Shown here: positions 36,480 to 46,771 of the stretch, piece after piece
How the letters are laid out: each line of letters begins with the position of its first letter
Position numbering within the stretch: the stretch's first letter is position 1
DNA from: Adiantum capillus-veneris
Lineage: Eukaryota; Streptophyta; Polypodiopsida; Polypodiales; Pteridaceae
Assembly: GCA_014529385.2 (NCBI GenBank)
Contig: CM043963.1
Location: forward strand, 93,396,912 to 93,460,911
Length of the DNA stretch: 64,000 nt
Direction: 5' to 3'
The notes under the pieces: generated by a model
The model's input: only the letters and a program-made list of their open reading frames with translations
The model's database searches: none
What the model was told of the DNA's origin: nothing
Translations under genes and position numbers: made by a program

Positions 36480-36693
36480 TAGTGTTTGGGAAAAGACTTT
36501 CCCTAGACGGCCATGTTTCTTCCTCTTGCAGATGAAAACCAAAAGTACTAATAAAAAATTTCAAATTTGCCAAAATTTTAATATGTTTCCTTGTATTTTT
36601 ATATTTTTAATCTATTTCCCTAGTTTTAAACTGGCTAATATGGATCTAGAACCAGCTCTAGGCTAAGTTGAGGCAAACCTTTCGGGAACACTA
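36480..36693 (+). mobile_element. hAT-like MITE, copy A
   Basis: 214 bp with ends AGTGTTTGGGAAAAG and, inverted, AGTGTTCCCGAAAGG. It aligns end to end with copy C (46556-46763) and, inverted, with copy B (37855-38072), including the internal GTTTCYTCCTYTTGCAGATG-like block and the end block GAGGCAAACCTTTC. Flanking 8-mers (ATAGACAG / GATGACAC) match poorly. No coding capacity. Confidence 0.65.
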
Positions 36694-37383
36694 GATGACA
36701 CACACAACATTAAAACATTAGACAATTTAGGGAAAATGTGTGTATCTCTAGAACAAGCGGCTTACCATGTTGCTACAAGAGAAAATTTTATGTTTCCTAG
36801 AATTTGCATACACTTTAATTGTATCTTTCAATGCAGGGACCCTTATTTTGGTGCAAAAATATTCAATATCCTTTGTAGGTTTCGATTAAATTGGTGGTCC
36901 ATATCTCAAGAAATATCTCAACATTTCTATTTGACACCTTGTAGTATCTTCAAGAAATTGAGTCCTGATCATGTTCTGCTTTGCATGACAAAGTCTAAAT
37001 ACCATAATGTAAACTCAGATCCGAATCCTATCAAGAAAGCTGATAGGTTTGAGCCCATCGACGTCCATGGAGAAGCTCGGGTGTAATCACTTCTCGAAGG
37101 CCCGGTGTAACTGGAAGCTATAGCCCCGGATGGTGACTTAACTTTTGCCAGAATGGATTTGACTTTGTCATTATATGAACACCAATTAGAATCCAATCAA
37201 GAACCACAATGTGGACAATGACAAAACTTGGGGGAAAATAGGTGATATAAGGTATGAAAACAATAATGAGACAAGTTTCAACTCCTACAATAAATTTTGA
37301 GGAGGATGGAAAGCATGCAAATGCCTAACCACAAGAAGTTTTGGGCAGATTCTCACAATAATTCTCACATTGTGACTTACCTC
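36694..37383. other. Gene-poor spacer between MITE copy A and the hairpin
   Basis: An open plus frame at 36736-37086 has no recognisable domain and no splice context that I trust. Nothing else stands out. Confidence 0.45.
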
Positions 37384-37467
37384 AACATCATGAGCAGAAT
37401 TCTGAGAGGGAGGCACCGCATACCTAGCTAGGTATGTGGTGCCTCCCGAGCAGAAGCTCATGATGTT
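37384..37467. repeat. 84-bp imperfect inverted repeat (hairpin)
   Basis: The inner stem 37408-37447 has 20-bp arms with a single mismatch, meeting at CTAGCTAG. Outer arms AACATCATGAGC and GCTCATGATGTT extend it after asymmetric unpaired stretches of about 12 and 8 bases. It resembles either a tiny foldback element or a short hairpin precursor. Nothing shows it is transcribed. Confidence 0.8.
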
Positions 37468-37854
37468 ATGCATTGTATGAAAAACACAGAAGAAGACGCC
37501 ATTTTCCTACATGAGAAAACGTCTAAATCTTGTTGTGAACCTAAGGAGGACTCCTTCAAGAGTGTATCAAACTGAGGGTCTAAAACATGACTTTATATGC
37601 TCTATGATGAGCAAAATTGACATGTGTGCACCATATTCAATGCCAAACACAATAATGAAGCTTATGAAAACTACAAAAGTAAAGAATTTTTTGTAGTCAA
37701 AGGTTACACATCCCTTGTCAAAATGTATTCGATGTCTCAGTTATATGAGCTTGTATTCGAATCCCTCTCAACGAGTGTACATGCCAACAACCTCAACCTC
37801 CCATTACACTTAAGAAAACTATTGATTGTGAAAGTAGTCAAGTTGTCAAAATGT

Positions 37855-38072
37855 CAGTGTTCGAGAAAAGTGTGCCTCAGCTTAGCCTTGAGCCGGTTGC
37901 AGAATCAAAATAGCCGGTTGAGAGGAGGGCAAGAAGGAGAAAATTCCGCTTAAAATACATGAAAATTAGTATAATTTTGCAAAAATATTGGCTAGTATTG
38001 TAAAATTTCCGGTTCAAATTTGTCTTGGAGGGATTTTTGCATGTTTGTGAAAATGAATTTTCCCGAACACTG
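37855..38072 (-). mobile_element. hAT-like MITE, copy B (inverted)
   Basis: 218 bp starting CAGTGTTCGAGAAAAG and ending TTTTCCCGAACACTG, so both ends carry CAGTGTT inverted repeats. The left end is the reverse complement of the right ends of copies A and C (GAGGCAAACC...AACACTG). Flanking 8-mers CAAAATGT and GAACTTGT agree at five of eight positions. Confidence 0.7.
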
Positions 38073-38275
38073 GAACTTGTCATTATGTAGATACCTGTAT
38101 TTTACCTCAGAATTTGGTCATTTAGAATTTAGGTTAAATTTAAATTAAATTTTTTGGCTTTCTAGAATAAGTCGTGGAGAAAACTTCTTTAAAAATTTTG
38201 GAATTTTTTATAATTTATTCAAAATTTTATAATTTTTTTGCTCTGATTGGACCTTTCTTTTTGTGTGAACCATTG

Positions 38276-39036
38276 AATTCTCTCTTAGGCTTTAGTTTTT
38301 AATGGGTGCTTTCATTTCATAACCTTTTTTATAGGTACATGACTTGATTACCCTTTTATTTTGAATGTTTTAGATGTACAACGTGCACCTTGTTGTACAT
38401 AAGTTACCGTCAGTATTGTTCTCAGAACTTTAAGTCACCGCTGATAATGTTTGCAATTATATTTTACTGGTAACTCTTATATTTCAGCACAAGGACCTTT
38501 GATATTTGAAAAAATATAATCAACATGATGTTTTTAATAATTATCGAATTGAAAGTATTCCAAATGGCTTTAAAATATTAAAAGGTCAAAAATTCAAAGA
38601 TTCCAAAAATTTCAAAAGAAGTTACGTTTAGTGTAATCCCCCACCTACATATGGTAGGATTTCACTAAACCTACATAGCGGAGTCCTATCAATATGATTT
38701 CATTGATCTTACACACTTAAGAAATCTCTACCTACATAGTGCAAGAAAATTTTAAAGAGAAGGAAATACTAAATGAAAGGTAATGAGGAAGAAATGCAAT
38801 GGACGGCTTCTTTTATATGCAATGGACCATTTCTTTTGTATGGAGATGAAATGTCTTTTGACTTTTCATTTTAATGGGTTTTTCATTTCCTATGACTAAT
38901 CATTTTTCAGTGGGCTTTTGGTTTCCTATTCTTATCTTTCACTTACGCACTTGAAATGTTTTGAAAAAAAAATATTTTTTTGAGATTGGGAGATATATAT
39001 ATATATATATATACACACACATACACACATGTATGT

Positions 39037-39070
<34 letters not shown>

Positions 39071-39385
39071 TATATATATTTATTTATTTAAACACAAATC
39101 TTGGTGATAACTATCTGAGGAAATTGTGTTACCATACGGTAGTGTGCAAGAAAATTCAAGTTACCAAATGGTGGCTCTAAATCAAAATGAAGTTACAATT
39201 AGTAACTTTTTTTGCCTTTGGTTCCAAAATTATCCATTGTGCAGCACTAGTGGCAACACATTGGCATTTTAAAACATTTAAAATAAAAGGATACCAAGTC
39301 ATGTAGCTATGATAGGCTATGAAATGAAAGCGCCCATTGACAAACTAAAGCCTAAGAGAGATTAAACTAAAGCCTAAGAGAGATT
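38276..39385. mobile_element. Foldback-type element with ~110-bp terminal inverted repeats
   Basis: The left arm 38276-38385 and the right arm 39257-39385 are inverted copies, about 80 percent alike by eye. Both carry CTCTCTTAGGCTTTAGTTT, ATGGG(T/C)GCTTTCATTTCAT and TACATGACTTG. The right arm's outer 22 bp (AAACTAAAGCCTAAGAGAGATT) are tandemly duplicated at 39342-39385. The interior has no ORF but holds a (TA)n(CA)n(TG)n microsatellite at 38994-39080. Long arms without coding suggest a non-autonomous MULE or foldback element. No target duplication is clear. Confidence 0.65.
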
Positions 39386-42300
39386 TCACAAGTAAGAGTT
39401 TTTAGAGTGAGTGACCATTGTGGATTGTGATCTCGTCCTCTGTCTCGCCCTCTACCTCGTGAGTAGGGCGGCTCACATGAGGAGAGTGTTGCAAGGGAGG
39501 TTCCTGCCAGTGTCGTCAGTTGGTTTCGATGTGGCAGACGATGTGTCGCAAGGGGTGGGGGTCTACCGCGGGTGGGGACCCCTAGGATGCCCTCGATCTC
39601 GGGCCTCCTCTTGCTAGAGCCTTTCTTTTTGGACGTGGTGGAGGACACGCCCAACTGTGACAAAAAGGCCTCTAAGACATCCGTATGTTAATACTACGAT
39701 TGTTGTAGTGGTCTTGCTCTAGTCTACTCTTGCATGTGATTCTAGCGTTCCCCTTGGGAGTCCACTGGTCAAGAAGGAGGCAAGTGGGAGATGCCCTCTT
39801 GCTTGGTGGCAACCACCACCAGCTCTCCTTGGTCTTTGCACATTCTTGGCCTTTCCTCGTGGTGGATCCACGGGTGTTTGATTTTGACTACTTCTAGTTT
39901 TGGTGGAGGTTCCTATGTGGCTAGAGATGGAGCGTCAAGGCTTCTCTCTTCTTGCAAACAATAGCAGGTATTTGTTGACCTATGGGTGTTTGATGTATTA
40001 AGTCTTGTCTAGTTTGGGATCATCTTGAGGGGGATGTTTGATGGGGGTGGTAGCCCTATTGATGTCCGTGGCAGCCTCAGGATTTACTTGATCTATTTGG
40101 TTGTATATTTGGTTAAGTAGGACCTCTTATGTCACCTTGTAATTATTTTCCATGGCTCTTTTGGAGCATGGAGGTGATGTATGGTTGTGTTTTTTTATTT
40201 ATTACAACTCACTCTATTGAGTGAGTGCTGCAAAATTTAGTTTTAAAAATTACAAGCAGATATTCCTTAGAGTACCTTCACATATAGGAGGATGCGTCGT
40301 TCTTTTGATGTCAATGACTTTTGGCAGCAGTACAAAACTCTATCCTTGCAAGCTAGCTCTACCAAAAATGGTGAAGTTAGCTTGAGAAAAGCTTGTTGAA
40401 CAAAAAAGAAACAATATTGTTTGAACTTGTTTTGTTTTAGCGATACAAGCGAAAAATAGAGTTGATGCCAACTCTACCCCTGCTCTCGATAGGTGTGAAA
40501 TCTACCTTACAAAATTTATAGAAGATTGAGATTATAAAAATGTGCAATTGCATGTTTCGACACGCGCAATTTTGAAAGCCAATTACCTTGTGTTTAGATA
40601 TGGAAACACTTCAAAATTTATTTTTTTTATTATGTCATTGTTTTAAAAGTTAAGCTTTTGTCATATTGATTGTGGATGTGGATACTGAGATTGGAAGTAC
40701 ATTTATTCTTTTGCCACGTGTCATTTTTAAATTGACCATTATTTTGGACTTTGGTTTGAAATGGAAATTTCACATAATTTTTTTTAAAAGGCTTTATAAA
40801 AAAAGTTTCTGATATATCTAGCCCAAAACTTATAGTAGGGGGTACCAGCTGAAATTAATTCAAGAAATGCTATCACATACAATTTGTCGTAGCCTAACAA
40901 TATAAAGACAAGGCCCAGAATTTGTGACTCTCACAAGAATCTACTACATTGATCCACACATGATACTTCTCCCAAAACTTAGCAAGCCCCCACCACACAT
41001 ATGCCACTCAAAATTAACCATTCTCAAGAGAAAACCTAGGTTTAATGTATTGTCACTTACATTACAAAAAATTACATTTGAAGATGCAACAAAACTAGTG
41101 TAAAAACCTTTGGAATTGATCAATGTATGTTAAAATTTCTTCGCATTAGATCTAAACATGTAAAATATTTACGGTCTATGCACACTAAACCATCTTCATC
41201 GTCGAAGCAAGGTTCGAAGGTGTGGATTCAACACTTAACTCAATCCCCTTGGCACCTAAATATGCAATACAAAAAGAACCTTGCAATGCAAGGTTTTAAG
41301 CTTAACCAATGCTAGGAAAGATTGATAGAACCACACACAAAAAGTTTACTAGAGACATAGGTTATGAGCTTTTTGATTTGTAAGAATATAAAATGAAAAG
41401 GATAAAGAGTAGGAGACTTGCTTATGAAACCCTTAAAGTTGCTTGACCTATCTATTCATGTCAATCTAGCATATATGCACCAAGATTTACAATTATTTTC
41501 ACATACAAACAAGGTTTTCCTTTTTAATTTACCATAAGCACTTTGGATTTAGATTAGAAGCAGCAAAAAGTTACACTGCTACTCCTGTAAGGAGCTGAGA
41601 TGGACAAGGAAGCTCTTACAATTAGAGAAGGGGAGGTGGTGTACATGGAGCAGGGCTGATGTTACATACCTTATCAAATTTACCAACAGGGTAGGGGCTC
41701 TATACACAGATAGGGCTAGGAATGTGGCCCTTACACCGCTCTAAGACATGTTTTAGCACACCAACAAGGACCCCCAAAAGGTGGCAAAATCCCCCCTTAA
41801 AAGAATTAGGTCGCTCCAAGTGTTTGCTGGAGCTGCACCTTCATCAGGAGAGCTTCAAAAGAGATCAGAATATGCAACCTTCCGCTCTGAGGTCCAAGCC
41901 CGCAAGACCATCTTGTGATGACGTCTACTTGGAGATTTCTTGGCGACTGGAGTTCCCCAGATAGTAATGTCCTCTTGGGGATCCACATGCACAATTGTAT
42001 TAATGCCAAAAATTGCATTCCAATAGCACAATTTCCCATACCACAAACTTACCTAGTAAACACTTCATCAGCATAAGGTGAACAAACGATTTTGAACCGA
42101 AATTCTAGAGCTAACACCTTCAAATGAAGGATTTGTACACAAAAATAGGACGCCATGATGCTCAGCTATTTAGATTAACTACTTCGATTAAAACAATGCT
42201 GTCGTGTGGTCATTTGACAAAAATGCAATTTTGCACCTATGGGGAAAGAGATTTTTAAGCTAGTGGGTACAGTATACTCTCAAAATTGTGGACCAGAAGT

Positions 42301-42615
42301 AAGAAATTCGGGTACATCTCTCCCAAGAGAAAACCAAAACAACCCACATAATCAATATTTTTGGTCAAGTTTTAACATACAAACTTGTATATGCATGTGC
42401 GCATGTCCACAACCATGCATGCAAGCATCCCACACTCCGATGTTGAACCTCAGAAGGGTTGAAAAACCACATGTCAAGTAGTAAACTTTCCAGGCACAAA
42501 GAGGACTTTTGCCCTCGCAGCAAATTGGAAAGGTCTGTGGTTTGCTCCATGAGCATCTTTACTAGGTGATCAGTAGATCAAAACAAAAGAAGAAAGGGAT
42601 TTCAATCCCATGTAT
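39386..42615. other. Gene-poor spacer, no supported gene
   Basis: 39367-39663 has a minus-strand frame rich in RGRGRD and Ser/Lys that could be an eroded gag tail, but no zinc knuckle or enzyme domain follows. The rest is AT-rich with scattered chance frames. Confidence 0.45.
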
Positions 42616-42753
42616 TTAAGAAGCTGATATCCTAGATGCAGTGACACCAATGCCTATTGCAAAAACCATACCGATGATGACACCAACAACAATAGCAGCT
42701 GTTACACCGAGGGGCTTACCAAGGGTATATCAGCGTCCATGCTGATGGTCAAT
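42616..42753 (-). pseudogene. Small C-terminal exon with one transmembrane segment, one internal stop
   Basis: On the minus strand a T17 tract and GGCAAG (acceptor-like) precede a frame reading IDHQHGR, a TGA at 42730-42732, then YTLGKPLGVTAAIVVGVIIG and a hydrophobic continuation to ASRISAS and TAA at 42616. The glycine/valine-rich stretch is a plausible membrane helix. The sharp protein-like composition, terminal stop and acceptor-like context suggest the last exon of a gene or a captured or processed fragment. I do not recognise the family, and the TGA may be a mutation or a sign that the upstream part is non-coding. Confidence 0.35.
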
Positions 42754-43651
42754 CTTGCCAAAAAAAAAAAAAAAAGAGGCAGAATGGACTAGCATTTACT
42801 GTTGTAACAACATGGCATGTGCTGCACAGCAAAATCCCAGGCCATTCTACCCAAGGAAGAGTTCAAAAGGAAGCCACACTCCACCTTTGATCAATAGAAG
42901 TGCCATGACAGGTCAGAGCCATCGAACATAAGCAAGGGCTCTAACTCCAACGACATTGCATGCACAAACCTGAACAAACTAAAACCACAGCAGGGTTGTG
43001 TGAGTGTAAAAGTGAGCAAAACAGTGATCAGCCCATATCCTTTTGAGTAATTGCTCTCTTCATCCTCTTTTCATTATGCTGGTTTGAGGTGTTGTAGAGG
43101 GCAACCCCCCAATCCTTCACAATGCCTGCTCATGCATACCTACGCAAACACACAATCATGTGCCCACGCACATGCTCTCATCGACAAAAACTCACCTATG
43201 CATACTACTCCACCACACACACATACATACCAATATTCACTCACGCCTGAACACACAGAATCATCATATATGAAAAAAACTCTCTACAAATGTGCACACA
43301 TAGATAAACGCACGTGCAAATGCGCGTGCACTCATAATAAAACACAAAAGCAAAGCTACAGTGCCGCGTGCATGAAAATGGTAAGCAAGAAGAACAGTTT
43401 TATGATCATAAACTACTCACAAATTATTGTTCATGAACCATCAAGCTATACACCCAAACTTCATGGAAAAAAAGTGTTATTTTTGCCAGAACCGCTGCGT
43501 GGACTGAGGACCATTTTGTCAAAAACAAGATAATACCCAGAGATACACAAAGTCCTGCAATCATGTGTGTTGGAGACATCTGTGAGGAATAAATGAATGC
43601 AAAGAACAACAGCTTTATACACAAGTCGTTACATTTGACCTATGAGCGGTA
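42754..43651. other. 3' flank of the GRAS gene, nothing recognised
   Basis: Holds an A/T homopolymer at about 42760-42776 and CA-rich text at 43130-43350. No gene is supported, and I see no canonical AATAAA on the minus strand close to the GRAS stop. Confidence 0.5.
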
Positions 43652-45601
43652 TTACTGTGGGGCCGACGCTTTCCATGCAGACATCGCATGTAACATACGC
43701 CCCTTCCATCCCATCAAGAGATACTGACTATCTTCAGCAACTGTATATTCCTTGTGCCAACTTTTCAACATTGCTTGAACTTTGTCCTTGATCTCTTCAT
43801 TTAAAGGAAGCTGCTCGAACCCGACCTCTTCCGCTAATGCCTGCCAATGCTTGTATTTGTCCACACGTTCGACCACATCAGTCCCCTCACAGGCAACTAT
43901 GTTCAGTATAGCCTTGCCGAGAATCTCACTCTCGAACACAACTCGATCTGTGTTCTCGAGTTCTATGACTGTGTCCAGCATGTCGTACACACTCTCAAAG
44001 TGGAAAAGGGCCTCCCTAAACCGCCTTGTGAAGAAGGGTGTGCTGTAAGAGCCCGTCACAATACCCTGTATGTAGACATCGGGATTAATATCGCGACCCA
44101 TTTTCAATAGCTTCAATCTGACGGGGGGCGGATCCAAGGTATCATCCATTATATAACGCAGAAGGTAAGCAGAGATAACAACAAAAACTTCATCTTTATT
44201 TCTCTCCGGGCTCACAAAATCTTGCATTCTCAAGGTTTCGCGTGATCCAGCCCATGCAGTGTAATGAAAGGGCACCCCAAGAGAAGCAGCATACTCTGAT
44301 AGCTGGCGGCCCGTTTTTTGTAACCCCTCCAAAACAACTTCTGTTTGTGCAGGAATCATAGAATAGTGGGGGAACCCAACTCCGGTTAGACGCACCTGGG
44401 GCGGACCCCCTGGCCGCGATGCAAGTGCCTGGAAAAGAGAAGGGTATTGATACCCAGTAGTCTGTAGCTCCAAAATATGCAAAACTGATGCATTCTTTGC
44501 AACATTTAGTATTGTTTGATTGATGAAGTAGTGAGACGCTTTTGCAAAGGGGCATGTCGACATGTATTTACATGTGGCTTTCAAAATCTCTGCTGACGAC
44601 GGACGTTGACGCACACGACCCATGTACAGTGGCCAGCCCATTCCAGAGAAGCGAGCATCTAAAGCTTCCGAGAAATAATACGCCAGACGTTGTGCACCAT
44701 TCCCAAAGGGCGACACATGCTGCTTCACCTTGCTGAGTATTTCCATGGCAGACTTTGTGTTGTTTGCCCCAATTGCATTTGCACACTGCAGCAACAAATC
44801 GTTGATGTCTACATACTCATGCACACCCTCTTTGCTCGCCCTTTTCTTCTTGCGAGTTGCCACACTTTCCTTGCGGGGCTTCAGAATACTCACTTTCTTT
44901 GGGGCTTTATGATGCTTATGGAAATGGGAGCTTGCACCTCCATCAACAGATTCAGTCCCTGCTTGCTCCATTCTCTTCTTCATGGATGGTTGCCAGCTTG
45001 CTTGCGCCTCATGCGAATACACGCCACTAGACACCATTGACACAACATCCGGCGCCACAAACTCACCTTGAGGCCCTCTCAAACTACTTAAAAGTAGGTC
45101 ATTTCTGCAAGGCTCAGGAACATCGTTAAAGAAGTCCACTTCCAGATTGCTTAGATTGTATGCAAATCGACGATCTTCAGATACATATGCAGAGCTCAAA
45201 TCAAACAATGGCAGGTTCGGGGCCTCCTGAGAGGGCACATTCATATTCAAACTTAGAGTGGGTGAGTCCTCTTTCAAGATGGCAGCGAGTTCCGAAGTTT
45301 TTGCTTGGTAAGCAACAAGCTCACCGTAGCTGAATGAAGGGTCATTGCCCACAAGTACATTGTCCTCTTCAAGGATATCATTGATGAATGAGAGGGAGGG
45401 GTCTGATAGAGGCTCATACCTATATGTGTCGTCGAGCAATGGATATTCAGAGGGGAAGGGAGGGCTGGTTGCATCATAGTGGTATCCAGCTGGCTGATTC
45501 CGGGCCTCAATCTCTGTTTGAGCCTGCTTGTATATGTCTTCCAAAATTGCTGAGTATGGACTTGTGTCGTCAGGCACATGTCCAGGGACATGTGAATCCA
45601 T
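43652..45601 (-). CDS. GRAS-family transcription regulator, LISCL (SCL9/14/33-like) subfamily
   Basis: 649-residue, single-exon, fully open frame. GRAS proteins are plant nuclear regulators acting in development and stress responses, usually through partner proteins. The N-terminus (1-260) is variable, with the LISCL-type acidic/aliphatic motif SLSFINDILEEDN at about 70-82, a His-rich patch (HFHKHHK, ~226) and a basic, NLS-like stretch (KPRK...RKKKRASK, 241-257). The GRAS domain spans about 264-645: leucine heptad I (DINDLLLQCANAI), a divergent VHIID block (LHILELQTTGYQYPSL, ~374-389, Glu for the usual Asp), PFYRE-like NPDVYIQGIV to FFTRRFREALFHFESVYDML, RVER-type CEGTDVVERVDKYKHW, and a SAW end (LLMGWKGRMLHAMSAWK). 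The length is usual for the subfamily, and the start fits because the LISCL N-terminal motif is included. It is the only host gene in the window that looks functional. Confidence 0.93.
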   Translation of the reverse strand: MDSHVPGHVPDDTSPYSAILEDIYKQAQTEIEARNQPAGYHYDATSPPFPSEYPLLDDTYRYEPLSDPSLSFINDILEEDNVLVGNDPSFSYGELVAYQAKTSELAAILKEDSPTLSLNMNVPSQEAPNLPLFDLSSAYVSEDRRFAYNLSNLEVDFFNDVPEPCRNDLLLSSLRGPQGEFVAPDVVSMVSSGVYSHEAQASWQPSMKKRMEQAGTESVDGGASSHFHKHHKAPKKVSILKPRKESVATRKKKRASKEGVHEYVDINDLLLQCANAIGANNTKSAMEILSKVKQHVSPFGNGAQRLAYYFSEALDARFSGMGWPLYMGRVRQRPSSAEILKATCKYMSTCPFAKASHYFINQTILNVAKNASVLHILELQTTGYQYPSLFQALASRPGGPPQVRLTGVGFPHYSMIPAQTEVVLEGLQKTGRQLSEYAASLGVPFHYTAWAGSRETLRMQDFVSPERNKDEVFVVISAYLLRYIMDDTLDPPPVRLKLLKMGRDINPDVYIQGIVTGSYSTPFFTRRFREALFHFESVYDMLDTVIELENTDRVVFESEILGKAILNIVACEGTDVVERVDKYKHWQALAEEVGFEQLPLNEEIKDKVQAMLKSWHKEYTVAEDSQYLLMGWKGRMLHAMSAWKASAPQ

Positions 45602-45714
45602 GGCAGCTCACATATGTGAAAATTTGCACTTCTATTGATTTCCTCTTTAGTCTGATGTGGCTATCAGCTTCGGTATAATATTCAAAACCAAAAGGTATGC
45701 TTTATCCCCCACCA

Positions 45715-45816
45715 CTGCAACAGGAAGAGAAAATAACTTCTTTCAAAGAAAGAAAAACAAAGAAACACTGACAAAGGCACCTTTAAAGCAAAAATGGAGA
45801 GCTTAAGAGGAAACAC

Positions 45817-45887
<71 letters not shown>

Positions 45888-46128
45888 ACACAAACGCACA
45901 CCCAAAATAAAATGGTGAAGCTAAACACCAGAGCAGAAACAATAAGCGTGACCCAACGTCAGAGAAGTTGCAGCATATCATTTTTGAGCAAGAGGCAACA
46001 CAAAAACAAAAATTTTGAAGGCTGTGAGAAATGGCGCTTAGAGTGAGCAGAGTACCTGGATAGCTGAAAGTATGGTGGGGGGAAAACAAAACAGAGAATG
46101 AAAGAAACACAGTGAAAAATGGACTGAC
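45715..46128 (-). other. Probable 5'UTR intron of the GRAS gene
   Basis: On the minus strand GAGCAG/GTCAGT at 46128 is a good donor, and CTTCCTGTTGCAG/TGG ending at 45715 is a good acceptor with a pyrimidine tract. This gives a 414-bp intron ending 113 bp before the ATG. A 5'UTR intron is common in LISCL genes. It would contain the GA microsatellite. Not provable without transcript data. Confidence 0.5.
45819..45886 (+). repeat. (CT)n microsatellite, GA on the GRAS sense strand
   Basis: An almost pure run of about 34 CT units upstream of the GRAS start codon, inside the proposed intron. GA/CT tracts near plant promoters can bind BPC-type factors, but function here is inference. Confidence 0.95.
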
Positions 46129-46300
46129 CTGCTCGAGAAGCACTCGGTCCGCGATGAAGATGACACCCTATTTCTTTGATTAAGCATTCTGCGTGTATAA
46201 AAAAAGAGCTGGTTTTTGCGGTGTTTTGGGTACGTCCGTCTCCTCTTCTCTCTCTCTCACTAACGAGCGCTCTCTCTCTCTCCCCGAAATCTAAAGACCA
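46129..46300 (-). promoter_or_regulatory. Likely GRAS first exon and core promoter region
   Basis: Upstream of the proposed donor on the minus strand, TTTTTTTATACACG at about 46207-46193 is a weak TATA-like element, which would put a transcript start near 46165. A CT/GA-rich stretch at 46230-46290 lies further upstream. Position is inferred from spacing only. Confidence 0.3.
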
Positions 46301-46555
46301 AATACCCTTTCCTTTCTTAATCCACGGAAGATTCGGCTGCTCGCACTCCGTGAGTGATTCATTCCCATTTTTAGTCCCTCCTACTTCGATTCATAAGAGT
46401 CGAGTCCTACTGTGTTTTAGTGAGATTAGTAGGATCCAAAATTGTTTAACTTCTATGAAATGCTTTAACCTCATTAGTTGCACCATTTACCAAATATCTT
46501 TTTCTTGATTTGAGGGAGGTGGAAAAGAAATAGGCCCTTTTTCATTTGTTGGGAC

Positions 46556-46763
46556 CAATTTTCGGGAAAGTATTTTTTCCTAAATGGTAGGGTTTCCTCC
46601 TTCCCAAGACGCAAACCGGAAACATAGTAGAATTTTTGGGGTTTTTGGACTATTTTCTTGTATATTTTATCGATTTTTCTTCGTCTTACCGTGGTTTGCA
46701 ACCGCTAATCTTGATTTTCAATCGGCTCAACGCTTAGCTGAGGCAAACCTTTCCGAAACACTG
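46556..46763 (+). mobile_element. hAT-like MITE, copy C, with 8-bp target duplication
   Basis: 208 bp. The right end (inverted) reads CAGTGTTTCGGAAAGG; the left end has decayed to CAATTTTCGGGAAAG. Flanking 8-mers GTTGGGAC (46548-46555) and GTTGGTAC (46764-46771) match at seven of eight. An 8-bp duplication plus CAGTG termini points to the hAT superfamily. It aligns with copy A in the same orientation and with copy B in reverse. It lies about 350-400 bp upstream of the putative GRAS transcript start. Confidence 0.75.
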
Positions 46764-46771
46764 GTTGGTAC

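Noticed and set aside
36736-37086. Possible small protein gene
   Set aside because: No motif or conserved-looking structure; flanked by MITE and hairpin sequence.
39367-39663. RG-rich minus-strand frame as a gag fragment
   Set aside because: Composition is suggestive but there is no zinc knuckle, protease or RT nearby on that strand.
43051-43533. 160-residue plus-strand frame rich in Cys/His near the GRAS 3' end
   Set aside because: His and Thr come from CA-rich low-complexity sequence; no CxxC pattern consistent with a zinc finger.
44690-45040. Plus-strand frames inside the GRAS gene
   Set aside because: Shadows of the minus-strand GRAS coding sequence.
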